Below the pieces are notes generated by a model that made no database searches, was not told the origin of the DNA, and saw nothing but the letters and a program-made list of their open reading frames with translations. The translations under genes and the position numbers were made by a program. A stretch of DNA of 64,000 nt from JAIBJN01 sp963784175 (GTDB lineage: Bacteria; Actinomycetota; Thermoleophilia; Gaiellales; Gaiellaceae), in assembly GCA_963784175.1 (NCBI GenBank), contig CAWAQJ010000014.1, forward strand, positions 1 to 64,000, read 5' to 3'. This document shows, piece by piece, positions 57,154 to 64,000 of the stretch; positions within the stretch are counted from its first letter, which is position 1; each line of letters opens with the position of its first letter.

Positions 57154-57696
57154 GTGGCGCGCGCAGGCGATGTGATCCGAAATCCGGCGACCGGGGAGAC
57201 GCTCACCTTCGTCGTCACCTCCGCCGACTCGGACGGCAAGCTCCTCCAGGTCGACGTCACGGCGGAGCCGCACAAGCAGGGCCCGCCGCTCCACGTCCAC
57301 CGGAACTTCGTGGAGCGCTACGACATCAAGGAAGGCCGGGTGGCGATCGCGCTGCACGGCGACATCCGGATCCTGGAGCCCGGCGACCACCTCGAGATCC
57401 CGAGGAGCGCCGCACACACCTTCAAGGTAGAGGGAGACGCTCCGGTGCGGATGGTGGTCGACTTCGTGCCCGCGGGAACCTACGAGGGCTTCCTCGAGAC
57501 GATGTACGGCCTCGCCGAGGCCGGCAAGACGGACGAGCAGGGGCGCCCGAACCTCCTCCACATGGCCGTGATCGGCCGCAAGCACCTGGACGACTTCGCG
57601 CTCGCGCGGCCGACCTACGGCGTGCAGAAGGTCCTGTTCGCGCTCCTCGCCCCGATCGGGCGCCTGTTCGGTTACCGCGCCTCGCCTACACGCTGA
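57154..57696 (+). CDS. cupin-domain protein
   Basis: This 180-residue single cupin has the metal motif 1 GPPLHVHRNFVERYDIKEG near residue 45 (two His, Glu) and motif 2 LEPGDHLEIPRSAAHTFKV near 82. The C-terminal 70 residues are helical and hydrophobic at the end (VLFALLAPIGRLFG), which could touch the membrane. It may be a dioxygenase, isomerase or small-molecule sensor. The GTG start is set by the -10 box. The C-terminus overlaps the convergent peptidase by 11 bases. Confidence 0.83.
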   Translation: MARAGDVIRNPATGETLTFVVTSADSDGKLLQVDVTAEPHKQGPPLHVHRNFVERYDIKEGRVAIALHGDIRILEPGDHLEIPRSAAHTFKVEGDAPVRMVVDFVPAGTYEGFLETMYGLAEAGKTDEQGRPNLLHMAVIGRKHLDDFALARPTYGVQKVLFALLAPIGRLFGYRASPTR

Positions 57697-58525
57697 CGCC
57701 GTAGGCCTCGGTGAACGCGTTCTCGGCGTACGAGTCCGAGGCGTACGCGTACCCCTTGTCGCCCCAGCCGGTGCCCCAGCTGTTGCGAACGATGAACTCA
57801 CCGGGCCGGTAGCCGACGATCGCGACAGCGTGCCCGCCGCGCGCCGTCTTCGGCTTGTACTCGGCGAGGACGCCCTTGTTGTCGGAGGCGGCGTCCCAGG
57901 TCGCATCGACGTCCAGGCGCGTCAGGATCGGCCCGTTCGCCGCCAGCCACGTGCGCCAGTTGGACGGGGTCACGCCGAGGTTGAAGTAGGAGAGGACCTT
58001 CAATTGCGCCGCGAGGGCGTAGAGCGTGTTCGCCGAGCCGCCGAAGAGCTTCCCGGTCGCCCACGGCAGTGCGGAGTCGCGCACCGCTCCGTACTTGCGG
58101 GCGATGTCGAGCGCCGACTTGAGGCTCGTGCCCTCGGCCTCGACGAACGTCGTCGGCCGCGTGATGAACTGGTCGGTCTCCTTGGAGGCCATCCAGATGA
58201 AGCGGGGTGAGAGCAGCGTCGTCTGCGGGATCCTCCCCGCCTTGACGAAGTGCCAGCGCAGGACCGAGTCCGCGGTGGCCCAGCCGACGCACGAGCCCGT
58301 CGACTTCTGGTCGTTGATCCTCCACCAGTCCGCGCGAAGGTCCTTCGTCGAGGGAATGCGCGGCGCGGTGGCGATCATGTCCGCCTCCTGCGCGGTTCTG
58401 AACGTCCAGTCCTCGTCGGTCTCCGGCGACGGGACGACGTTCAGGATCCGCTTCGGCTGGCGCTTCTTGGACGCTCGCCTCCGCGGCTTGGGCTTCGGCT
58501 TCGGCGCCTGTCTACGACCGGCCAT
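57686..58525 (-). CDS. papain-like (C1) cysteine peptidase
   Basis: This 279-residue protein has a Lys/Arg/Pro-rich N-terminus (residues 4-26) with no signal peptide, then a C1 domain. The oxyanion Gln73 and catalytic Cys79 are in NDQKSTGSCVGWATADS, His232 in GGHAVAIVGY and Asn248 in VRNSWGTGWGDKGY. There is no long inhibitory propeptide. Bacterial C1 enzymes of this form are poorly known. Start ATG 58525 has CAGGAGG upstream. The basic tail may bind the cell wall or nucleic acid after release, or be a non-classical export signal. Confidence 0.88.
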   Translation of the reverse strand: MAGRRQAPKPKPKPRRRASKKRQPKRILNVVPSPETDEDWTFRTAQEADMIATAPRIPSTKDLRADWWRINDQKSTGSCVGWATADSVLRWHFVKAGRIPQTTLLSPRFIWMASKETDQFITRPTTFVEAEGTSLKSALDIARKYGAVRDSALPWATGKLFGGSANTLYALAAQLKVLSYFNLGVTPSNWRTWLAANGPILTRLDVDATWDAASDNKGVLAEYKPKTARGGHAVAIVGYRPGEFIVRNSWGTGWGDKGYAYASDSYAENAFTEAYGVSV

Positions 58526-58571
58526 GGGATACCTCCTGAGAGCTTGCTGGGACTGACGACCCCGGCCGAGT

Positions 58572-59111
58572 CTACTCCCACCCGGGCAGATCGCCTTCGC
58601 GGTGAGGGCGAGCCCCGGGCTTGGAGATGTGCGCGTACGCCACGGCCCCGGAGTCCGTCTCCTCCTCCACCCCGGCCCCGTGCCGCAGCGCCACGTCCGT
58701 CCGCGGATACACGACCTTCGAGCCGGGCGTCCTCGCACCCACCGCAACGAAGACGCACGGGCCATCGCCCGCGCCCACGATCACGTGCTCCGTCGAGGGC
58801 GGACAGTGGAAGAAGTCCCACTGCCGCAGCGGCCGCTCCTCGCCCTCGACCAGCAGCCGCCCCTGCCCGGCGAGCATGAGGAACGCCTCCTGATCCTCCT
58901 CACCGTGATACATGCAGGCGGGCTGCCCCGGCGCGAGCACCGCGATGTTGAAACCGACCTGGGCGAAGCGCACGTCTCCCTCGAAGTTGACCCAGCTGCC
59001 GAACTCGTCGTTCTCGTACCACCTGGCTTCGCGCGCGTTGACGACGTACCAGCCCTCGCCTTCGGGCTCGAGGCCGTTCTCGGTCCTGACGAGAGTTGCC
59101 TCCTGCACCAT
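58572..59111 (-). CDS. cupin-domain protein
   Basis: This 179-residue single cupin has CMYHGEEDQEAFLMLAGQG near residue 65 (His, Glu) and WDFFHCPPSTEHVIVGAGDG near 95. The N-terminus contains WYVVNAREARWYENDEFGSW, seen in cupins near sugar or amino-acid metabolism. Start ATG 59111 has AAGGAGG 6 bases upstream. It is divergent from the ATP-grasp-like gene by 55 bases, so common regulation is possible. Substrate unknown. Confidence 0.82.
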   Translation of the reverse strand: MVQEATLVRTENGLEPEGEGWYVVNAREARWYENDEFGSWVNFEGDVRFAQVGFNIAVLAPGQPACMYHGEEDQEAFLMLAGQGRLLVEGEERPLRQWDFFHCPPSTEHVIVGAGDGPCVFVAVGARTPGSKVVYPRTDVALRHGAGVEEETDSGAVAYAHISKPGARPHREGDLPGWE

Positions 59112-59166
59112 GGCGCCTCCTTCACGGGGTGAGCTCGGACCCCGTAGCATCGCGCTTCCTAGGCAC

Positions 59167-60408
59167 ATGGGGAGCCAGCATCCGATCGGCTTGCTGCTCG
59201 CCACCGAGGAGGACTGGCCGACCGCCTTCGAGGCGCTCCTCGACCGCGTCGGGCCCGTCCACTACCGGGGCGAGACGCACGAGCTCGCGGCCCAGCGGAT
59301 CAGAAACGAGCCTTTCAACCTGCGGCACGAGCCGCGCTGGTCGCTCGTCATCGACCGGCTCTCCTGGTGGTACGACCTCCCGCGCGAATGGCTGAAGAAG
59401 ATCGCCCTGATGGACGAGGTCTACCTTCTGAACAATCCGTTCACGTTCCAGGCGATGGAGAAGCACGCCGCCTACTGCGCAATGATGCGGCTCGGCCTCA
59501 AGGTGCCGGAGACCTGGTTGCTCCCGCACAAGCTCCCGCCCGACAACCCGAGATACGTGCACATGGCGGAGCGCTACAACCCGGACTTCGACCTCGACGA
59601 GGTCGCCGAGCGGGTCGGCTACCCGCACTTCATGAAGCCGTTCGACGGCGGCATGTGGGTGGGCGTCACCAGGATCGCCGGGCCCGAGGAGCTGCACGCA
59701 GCCTACGACGAATCGGGCGAGCGGCTGATGCACCTCCAGGCGAGCGTCGAGGACTACGACGCCTTTACCCGCAGCCTCTCCATCGGCCCGCAGACGCGGG
59801 TGATGCAGTACGACCCCGGCGCGCACGGCCACTACCGCTACCAGGTCGGGCTCGACTTCCTCCCCCCGGAGCTCGAGCGCGAGACCGCGATCATCAGCCG
59901 GCTCGTCAACGCGTTCTTCCGCTGGGAGTTCAACTCCTGCGAGACGATCGTGAAGGACGGTGAGGCGCATCCCATCGACTACGCGAACGCCTCGCCCGAC
60001 ATCGCGCTCGTCAGCCTCCACTACCACTTCCCGTGGGCGATCAAGTCCCTCGTGGCGTGGTGCGCGTTCTGCGTTGCGACCGGCCGGTCGATGCGCCTCA
60101 ACCAGCGGACGCGCGAGTACTTCCAGATCGGCGACGATCCGGACCTCACCTACGAGGAGAAGCTCGGCCGCTACGCGGAACTCGCCGATGCCTACTACCA
60201 GGCCGACCGCTTCGAGGAGTTCCGTGCGACGTCTCTCCCCCACCTCGACGAGCTGACCGTGGACTACGTCGAGAGCACCGAGTTCGACGACCTCGTCGTG
60301 CGCGCGATCCGGCTCGAGGTCGAGCCCGAGCGGCAGGACGAGATGATCGAGCGCTGCCGGAGCCTGACCGCGCGGTGGGCAGCGGACGAGCGGGCCGCGG
60401 CGGCTTGA
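59167..60408 (+). CDS. ATP-grasp-like protein, unknown
   Basis: This intact 413-residue protein begins HPIGLLLATEEDWPTAFEAL. The middle has GYPHFMKPFDGGMWVGVTRI (a Lys and Gly-rich loop like an ATP-grasp nucleotide site), a glutamate- or aspartate-rich strand region and later HPIDYANASPDIALVSLHYH (Asp and Asn possibly binding metal). This fits an ATP-grasp ligase that joins an amine to a carboxylate, but I cannot name the product. It overlaps the next gene by 4 bases (TTGA). TAGCAT (59145-59150) is a possible -10. The start is ATG 59167. Confidence 0.68.
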   Translation: MGSQHPIGLLLATEEDWPTAFEALLDRVGPVHYRGETHELAAQRIRNEPFNLRHEPRWSLVIDRLSWWYDLPREWLKKIALMDEVYLLNNPFTFQAMEKHAAYCAMMRLGLKVPETWLLPHKLPPDNPRYVHMAERYNPDFDLDEVAERVGYPHFMKPFDGGMWVGVTRIAGPEELHAAYDESGERLMHLQASVEDYDAFTRSLSIGPQTRVMQYDPGAHGHYRYQVGLDFLPPELERETAIISRLVNAFFRWEFNSCETIVKDGEAHPIDYANASPDIALVSLHYHFPWAIKSLVAWCAFCVATGRSMRLNQRTREYFQIGDDPDLTYEEKLGRYAELADAYYQADRFEEFRATSLPHLDELTVDYVESTEFDDLVVRAIRLEVEPERQDEMIERCRSLTARWAADERAAAA

Positions 60409-60902
60409 GCCGGACCAGGCACGTCGTCTTCGGCACCGGCGAGACGATCGCCGGGACGGTCTACGGAACGATCGTCGTCCTGGCGGCGCTCGTGGCCGGA
60501 GCGGCCAACACGCAGGGCAGGATGTGGCACCTCGCGGCCATCGTCGCGACGACCTCCGTCGTCCTGTGGCTCGCACACGTCTACGCGCACGCGCTGGCCG
60601 AGAGCGTCAGCGAGGAGCAGCCGATGCGCGCCCGCCGGCTCGTCGACGTCGGCGGTCGCGAGGCGACGATCGTCCTCGCGGCCGTCGCCCCCTGCGCGGC
60701 CGTCGTTCTCGGTGCACTCGACGTCCTGAAGGACTCGACGGCTCTGTGGCTCGCCGTCTGGCTCGGCGTCGCCACGCTGGCGGTGCAGGGGCTCCGCTAC
60801 GCCCGGATCGAGCAACTGGGCGGCCTGGCGACGCTCGCCGTCATCGGGACGAACCTCGCGCTCGGGCTCCTGATCGTCGCCCTCAAGGTCGCCGTCGGCT
60901 AG
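60405..60902 (+). CDS. four-helix membrane protein, unknown
   Basis: This protein of about 165 residues has a basic N-terminus (SRTRHVVFGTGETIAGTVYG) and about five hydrophobic stretches (TIVVLAALVAGAA; LAAIVATTSVVLWLAHVYA; TIVLAAVAPCAAVVLGAL; ALWLAVWLGVATLAVQGL; LATLAVIGTNLALGLLIVAL). The TTG start overlaps the ATP-grasp-like stop (TTGA), so the two are translated together. The family is not recognised. It might export or hold the product of the enzyme upstream. Confidence 0.72.
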   Translation: MSRTRHVVFGTGETIAGTVYGTIVVLAALVAGAANTQGRMWHLAAIVATTSVVLWLAHVYAHALAESVSEEQPMRARRLVDVGGREATIVLAAVAPCAAVVLGALDVLKDSTALWLAVWLGVATLAVQGLRYARIEQLGGLATLAVIGTNLALGLLIVALKVAVG

Positions 60903-60914
60903 CCGGCCGGCCGA

Positions 60915-60932
60915 CCGGTCTCCACAGACCGG
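60915..60932 (+). terminator. hairpin after the membrane-protein gene
   Basis: CCGGTCT (60915-60921) and AGACCGG (60926-60932) form a perfect 7-bp stem with a CCAC loop, 12 bases after the stop at 60902 and just before the -10 box of the next gene. No U-tract; it might also be an operator. Confidence 0.45.
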
Positions 60933-60935
60933 CGA

Positions 60936-60941
60936 TAAGCT
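60936..60941 (+). promoter_or_regulatory. candidate -10 box (leaderless) for the ferritin-like gene
   Basis: TAAGCT fits TANNNT with a 7-base gap to the ATG at 60949 and no ribosome site. Confidence 0.45.
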
Positions 60942-60948
60942 CCCGACG

Positions 60949-61767
60949 ATGGCCGTCGAAGAGCTCCAGGATGGGATGCAGCCCGAGCCGTCCGAGGAAA
61001 GGCGCGGCGTTCTGCGCTACTACGAGCTCGCCAAGCGGGCCGAATGGCAGACGCACGACATGCCGTGGAGCGACCTCCCGCCGATCCCGGAGGCGCGTGG
61101 GTCGGCGCAGAAGCAGGCACGCCGCAAGGACGTGTGGCGCTCGGTCATCACGCAGCAGTACCAGGCGGACATCCTCGCGGTGAAGATGGCCGCGCAGCTC
61201 CTGAATCTCGCGGAGCACCACGAGGCGCGGCTCTACTACACGACGATGGCCCAGGACGAGGCTCGTCACGTCGAGGCCTGGCTCAAGCTCCTCGGCGAGG
61301 TCGGCGGCCCCGGCGCGCGAGATCCGTACCTCGACGAGCTGGCACGCATGTTCCTCGACGAGCTCGACGTTCTCGAGGAGAAGGTCTTCCTCATGCAGGT
61401 CTTCTTCGAGCGGCTGATCATCCCCCGCTTCCGGCTGATCGCCCGCTCGTCGCGCGGCACCATCCTCGAAGACCTCTGCAACCGATTGACGATCGACGAC
61501 GGGATCCACCACGGCGCGGGCATGGCGTACGAGCGCGTCCTGCTCGAGGACGCCGACAAGCGGACGAAGCAGAAGCTCGTCGAGGCCGCCAACCGCATGC
61601 TCCCGATCTTCGTCAAGCACGCCCTCTGGCGGCCGCCCGAGCGCGCGTGGATCGGCCGTGCGATGCACAGCCGGGACGTTCAGCGCCTGCGCGAGGACCT
61701 CGACGACGGCGTGCGGCTCGCGAACTCGCTCGGCCTCGACGTCAGCGACGTCGAGCTTCCGTACTAG
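60949..61767 (+). CDS. ferritin-like diiron protein, unknown substrate
   Basis: This 272-residue all-helical protein has a carboxylate-bridged diiron pattern: Glu in NLAEHHEARLYYTTMAQDEA (residues 88-105), the DEARH motif at 103-107, a Glu in VFFERLIIPRFRL near 155 and Asp/His in LTIDDGIHHGAGMAYERV near 181-195. It resembles oxygenases or N-oxygenases more than iron-storage ferritin. Being beside the ATP-grasp-like gene suggests a small biosynthetic pathway. The stop overlaps the convergent MarR gene by 4 bases. Confidence 0.78.
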   Translation: MAVEELQDGMQPEPSEERRGVLRYYELAKRAEWQTHDMPWSDLPPIPEARGSAQKQARRKDVWRSVITQQYQADILAVKMAAQLLNLAEHHEARLYYTTMAQDEARHVEAWLKLLGEVGGPGARDPYLDELARMFLDELDVLEEKVFLMQVFFERLIIPRFRLIARSSRGTILEDLCNRLTIDDGIHHGAGMAYERVLLEDADKRTKQKLVEAANRMLPIFVKHALWRPPERAWIGRAMHSRDVQRLREDLDDGVRLANSLGLDVSDVELPY

Positions 61768-62225
61768 TCTCCGGCGACCTTGCCGAGGAGCTCCGCGAGC
61801 TCGTCGAGCTCGTCCTCGGTCAGCGTGTCCTCGAGCAGGTCGCGGATCGAGGCCGCGTGACCGCAGGAGGCGGCCTGCAGCCGCACCGCACCCTCGTCCG
61901 TGAGCTGCGCGTAGGCGACGCGCCGGTCGTGCGGGCACGTTGCGCGCTGAACAAGCCCATCATCCTCGAGCCCTTCCAGGAGACGCGTGACGCCCGAGGC
62001 GGAGAGCGAGAGCGCGGCCGCGAGGTCGACGCGCCGCATCCGACGGCCCTCGGCCTCCGCCAGCAGCTTCAACGCCTCGTAGTCGTTGAGCGTCAGACCG
62101 TGCTCGTCGAGCAGCGCCGGGCTGAGGCACCGCGCGGTCGCCGCGTAGGCGCGTAGGAGGCGCGTCCAGGCGCGCACCGCAGGTGCGGTCGGCTGGGCTC
62201 GGTGTGTTACTTGCGGACTCAACAT
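61764..62225 (-). CDS. MarR-family transcriptional regulator
   Basis: This 153-residue winged-helix regulator has LTLNDYEALKLLAEAEGRRM near residue 45, the recognition helix LAAALSLSASGVTRLLEGLE near 73 and the wing VQRATCPHDRRVAYAQLTDEG. The single Cys before His-Asp could sense thiols or quinones. It is divergent from the YceI-FMN reductase operon across 63 bases that hold nested inverted repeats, so it very probably represses that operon and itself. Confidence 0.92.
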   Translation of the reverse strand: MLSPQVTHRAQPTAPAVRAWTRLLRAYAATARCLSPALLDEHGLTLNDYEALKLLAEAEGRRMRRVDLAAALSLSASGVTRLLEGLEDDGLVQRATCPHDRRVAYAQLTDEGAVRLQAASCGHAASIRDLLEDTLTEDELDELAELLGKVAGD

Positions 62226-62238
62226 ATTGCTGCTACAT
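62211..62238 (+). promoter_or_regulatory. promoter of the YceI operon
   Basis: TTGCGG (62211-62216) and TACATT (62233-62238) with a 16-base spacer make a -35/-10 pair. The transcript would start near 62245, leaving a 44-base leader with the ribosome site AAGAGGAGAG before the GTG at 62289. Confidence 0.5.
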
Positions 62239-62269
62239 TTGCTTGCGTGCACAACAGTGTAGCACGCAA
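62231..62269. promoter_or_regulatory. nested inverted repeats, likely MarR operator
   Basis: Two perfect repeats interlock: TGCTACA (62231-62237) with TGTAGCA (62258-62264), and TTGCGTGC (62243-62250) with GCACGCAA (62262-62269). They cover the plus-strand -10 box and start point. This is the expected place for a MarR repressor to act. Confidence 0.65.
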
Positions 62270-62288
62270 CTACTAAGAGGAGAGCCCA

Positions 62289-62834
62289 GTGAGCACCACG
62301 GAAACCAGCACCTTCGCTCCTGCCGGGACCTGGCGCCTCGACCCCGTCCACTCGACGGTCGGCTTCGAGATTGCCTACCTGGCCGGCACCTTCAAGGGCG
62401 AGTTTCGCGAGGTCCAGTCCACGCTCGAGATCGCGGACGACGGCGCCAGCCTGTCCGGCACGGCTCAGGTCGCGAGCGTCGACGTCAAGGACGAGAACCT
62501 CGCAGCGCACCTGCAGTCGCCCGACTTCTTCGACGCCGAGCGGCATCCCGAGCTGCGCTTCACCGCCGAGCGGATCGCCCTCGACGGCGACGCGGTCAGC
62601 GTCGACGGGGAGATCACGCTGAAGGGCGTCACGAAGCCCGTCACCGTGACCGGCACCGCGTCCCCCACCCTCAGCGACCCCTACGGGAACGAGCGCGTCG
62701 GCTTCGCGCTCGGCACGACTGTCGACCGGACGGACTTCGGCATCGACTGGAACATGCCGCTCCCGTCCGGCGGCCCCGCCCTAGCAAACGACGTGACGAT
62801 CGTCGCAGAGCTCCAGTTCGTGAAGGCCGACTGA
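62289..62834 (+). CDS. YceI-family lipocalin-like protein
   Basis: This intact 181-residue protein of the YceI polyisoprenoid-binding family has TWRLDPVHSTVGFEIAYLAG near the N-terminus, LQSPDFFDAERHPELRFTAE near 78 and TVDRTDFGIDWNMPL near 148. There is no signal peptide, so it acts in the cytoplasm, unlike many Gram-negative members. It probably binds an isoprenoid or quinone. GTG start with a clear ribosome site. The FMN reductase gene follows after 2 bases. Confidence 0.93.
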   Translation: MSTTETSTFAPAGTWRLDPVHSTVGFEIAYLAGTFKGEFREVQSTLEIADDGASLSGTAQVASVDVKDENLAAHLQSPDFFDAERHPELRFTAERIALDGDAVSVDGEITLKGVTKPVTVTGTASPTLSDPYGNERVGFALGTTVDRTDFGIDWNMPLPSGGPALANDVTIVAELQFVKAD

Positions 62835-62836
62835 CG

Positions 62837-63412
62837 ATGACGATCCTCGGCATCTCGGGCAGCCTTCGACGCGACTCCCACAACACGCGCGTGCTGCGCG
62901 CGGCCGCCGACTACGTCGGCGAGGGAGTCGAGCTGGAGGTCTGGGAGGGCCTGAAGGCCATCCCGCCCTACGACGAGGACGACGACGGGCCGGCGGCGCC
63001 GGCGGCCGTCGCGGAGCTCCGCTCTGCGATCGCCGGCGCCGACGCCGTCCTGTTCGCCACGCCCGAATACAACGCCTCCATCCCGGGTCAGCTGAAAAAC
63101 GCCCTCGACTGGATCTCGCGGCCGCTGGCCACGAACGAGCTCCGCAACAAGCCTGTGGCCGTCGTCGGGGCCTCGACCGGCATGTTCGGCGCCGTCTGGT
63201 CGCAGGCGGAGCTGCGCAAGGTACTGAAGACCATCGGCGCGCGGGTCGTCGAGGACGGCGTCGCGTTCACGAGCGCGCCGAGCCGCTTCGACGAGGGCAA
63301 CAGACTGGTCGACGAGCAGCTCTGCATCGAGCTCGAGGCCGTCCTGGCCAAGCTTGTCGGCGAGGCCAACGCCCATGCGGAGGTCGCCGCAGAGACGGTC
63401 AGAGCGGCCTAG
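62837..63412 (+). CDS. NAD(P)H-dependent FMN reductase / quinone reductase
   Basis: This intact 191-residue flavodoxin-fold enzyme has the FMN phosphate loop GISGSLRRDSHNTRVLR near residue 5, ATPEYNASIPGQLKNALDWI near 75 and VVGASTGMFGAVWSQAEL near 112. It resembles azo/quinone/chromate reductases. In an operon with YceI under a MarR repressor, a role in handling quinones or electrophiles is likely. Start ATG 62837, 2 bases after the YceI stop. Confidence 0.93.
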   Translation: MTILGISGSLRRDSHNTRVLRAAADYVGEGVELEVWEGLKAIPPYDEDDDGPAAPAAVAELRSAIAGADAVLFATPEYNASIPGQLKNALDWISRPLATNELRNKPVAVVGASTGMFGAVWSQAELRKVLKTIGARVVEDGVAFTSAPSRFDEGNRLVDEQLCIELEAVLAKLVGEANAHAEVAAETVRAA

Positions 63413-63467
63413 CCGGACCCACGATCCGGCGATTTTCGTAACCCTCGCTAAGGTTGGGAGGGTCCCA

Positions 63468-64000
63468 GTGCGCAAAGCACTCGTCATCTCGGCGCTTGCC
63501 GTCGCCGTCTTGGCCGGGTCGGCCGCCGCGGCGCTGCAACGCTACGACAGCTCGCGCTCCGACGAAATTGCGGAGGGCATCAGCGTCGCGGGCGTGGACG
63601 TCGGCGGCATGACGGTGGCCGAGGCGAAGGTCGCCGTCCGCAAGGAGGTCGCCCACCGCCTCGACCAGCCGCTCCGCATCACGCACCGCAAGCGCCGCTT
63701 CACCGTCGACCCGGCGCTCGTCGACGTGCAGACGAACGTCGACGCACTAATTCAGTCGGCGATGGCCGAGAGCCGGGAAGGGAACTTCCTCACGCGCTCG
63801 CTGCGCGACCTGACCGGACGCACGGAGGAGAGCGATCTCGAGCTGCAGGTCGAGTACTCCCAGGAGGCCGTCGGCCGAGTCGTAGCCGGCATCCGGCGCG
63901 AGGTGCAGCAACGGGCCCGCGACGCCACGAGCTCGGCGTCCTTCGCCGGCGTGCAGATCACGCCGGCACAACTAGGTGTCGCCCTGCGGCCGCGCGTGCT
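63468..64000 (+). CDS. cell-wall protein with PG-binding-4 repeat, partial (VanW or L,D-transpeptidase type)
   Basis: This gene runs off the right edge; 177 residues are visible. A signal/anchor (LVISALAVAVLAGSAAAAL) precedes the block IAEGISVAGVDVGGMTVAEA, the signature of the peptidoglycan-binding-4 domain found before YkuD L,D-transpeptidase or VanW domains. The GTG start at 63468 has GGGAGGG 6 bases upstream; TAAGGT (63449-63454) is a possible -10. The catalytic part would lie beyond the window, so the enzyme type is open. Confidence 0.8.
   Translation, partial: MRKALVISALAVAVLAGSAAAALQRYDSSRSDEIAEGISVAGVDVGGMTVAEAKVAVRKEVAHRLDQPLRITHRKRRFTVDPALVDVQTNVDALIQSAMAESREGNFLTRSLRDLTGRTEESDLELQVEYSQEAVGRVVAGIRREVQQRARDATSSASFAGVQITPAQLGVALRPRV

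Overview
This is a gene-dense, very high-G+C bacterial chromosome segment: 62 protein-coding loci, one gene relic, no rRNA or tRNA seen, and no gap over about 200 bases. The gene content points to an actinobacterium, and I would guess the Thermoleophilia (Gaiella/Solirubrobacter-like). The reasons are the CO dehydrogenases, a complete coenzyme F420 pathway with a fused FO synthase, many head-to-head genes with a TANNNT box 6-8 bases before the start codon, and 4-base GTGA/ATGA overlaps inside operons. The taxonomic placement is inference.

Layout. 0-0.9 kb: damaged metallophosphoesterase. 1-13.9 kb: aerobic CO dehydrogenase region. A form I coxMSL operon (active-site loop AYRCSFR) runs leftward into a YHS-tailed XdhC protein, an XdhC/CoxF protein, CoxG and a form II S-L-M set (AYRGAGR). 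coxD and coxE lie on the other strand. 13.9-16.3 kb: PEP carboxylase. 16.4-20.9 kb: purine catabolism (8-oxoguanine deaminase-like amidohydrolase, 5-hydroxyisourate hydrolase, OHCU decarboxylase, urate oxidase) and a class III aminotransferase. 21.5-26.6 kb: F420 biosynthesis and recycling (cofE, npdG, cofD, cofC, fbiC). 26.6-33.2 kb: LuxR relic, CapA protein, dihydropyrimidinase and a THI5-like ABC importer full of indels. 33.3-38.3 kb: three large membrane proteins of glycosyltransferase type. 38.3-43.3 kb: HMG-CoA lyase-like protein, ornithine cyclodeaminase-like protein, sulfurtransferase, sugar dehydrogenase-like beta-propeller, MBL hydrolase and cupredoxin. 44.2-54.7 kb: signalling proteins (adenylyl cyclase/AAA/TPR, GAF-GGDEF-GAF-HD-GYP, degenerate GGDEF, LacI-type HTH coiled coil) and a paralogous pair of unknown small proteins. 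54.7-64 kb: three-hairpin intergenic region, FG-GAP protein, AraC regulator, cupins, C1 peptidase, an unknown ATP-grasp-like/membrane/ferritin-like set, a MarR-controlled YceI-FMN reductase operon, and the start of a cell-wall protein.

How they may work together. The cox genes would give electrons from atmospheric CO. The purine genes and the dihydropyrimidinase/importer point to scavenging of nucleobase nitrogen. No separate xanthine dehydrogenase is visible, so the form II molybdenum hydroxylase may fill that role instead of oxidising CO.

Caveat on the sequence. Many genes contain one frame break, and 11 of 12 such loci have a length of 3n+1, meaning one extra base. Two zones (1-0.9 kb and 29.5-33.2 kb) have many. 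This looks like insertion-type sequencing error more than biological decay, so I annotate these as genes with frameshifts.
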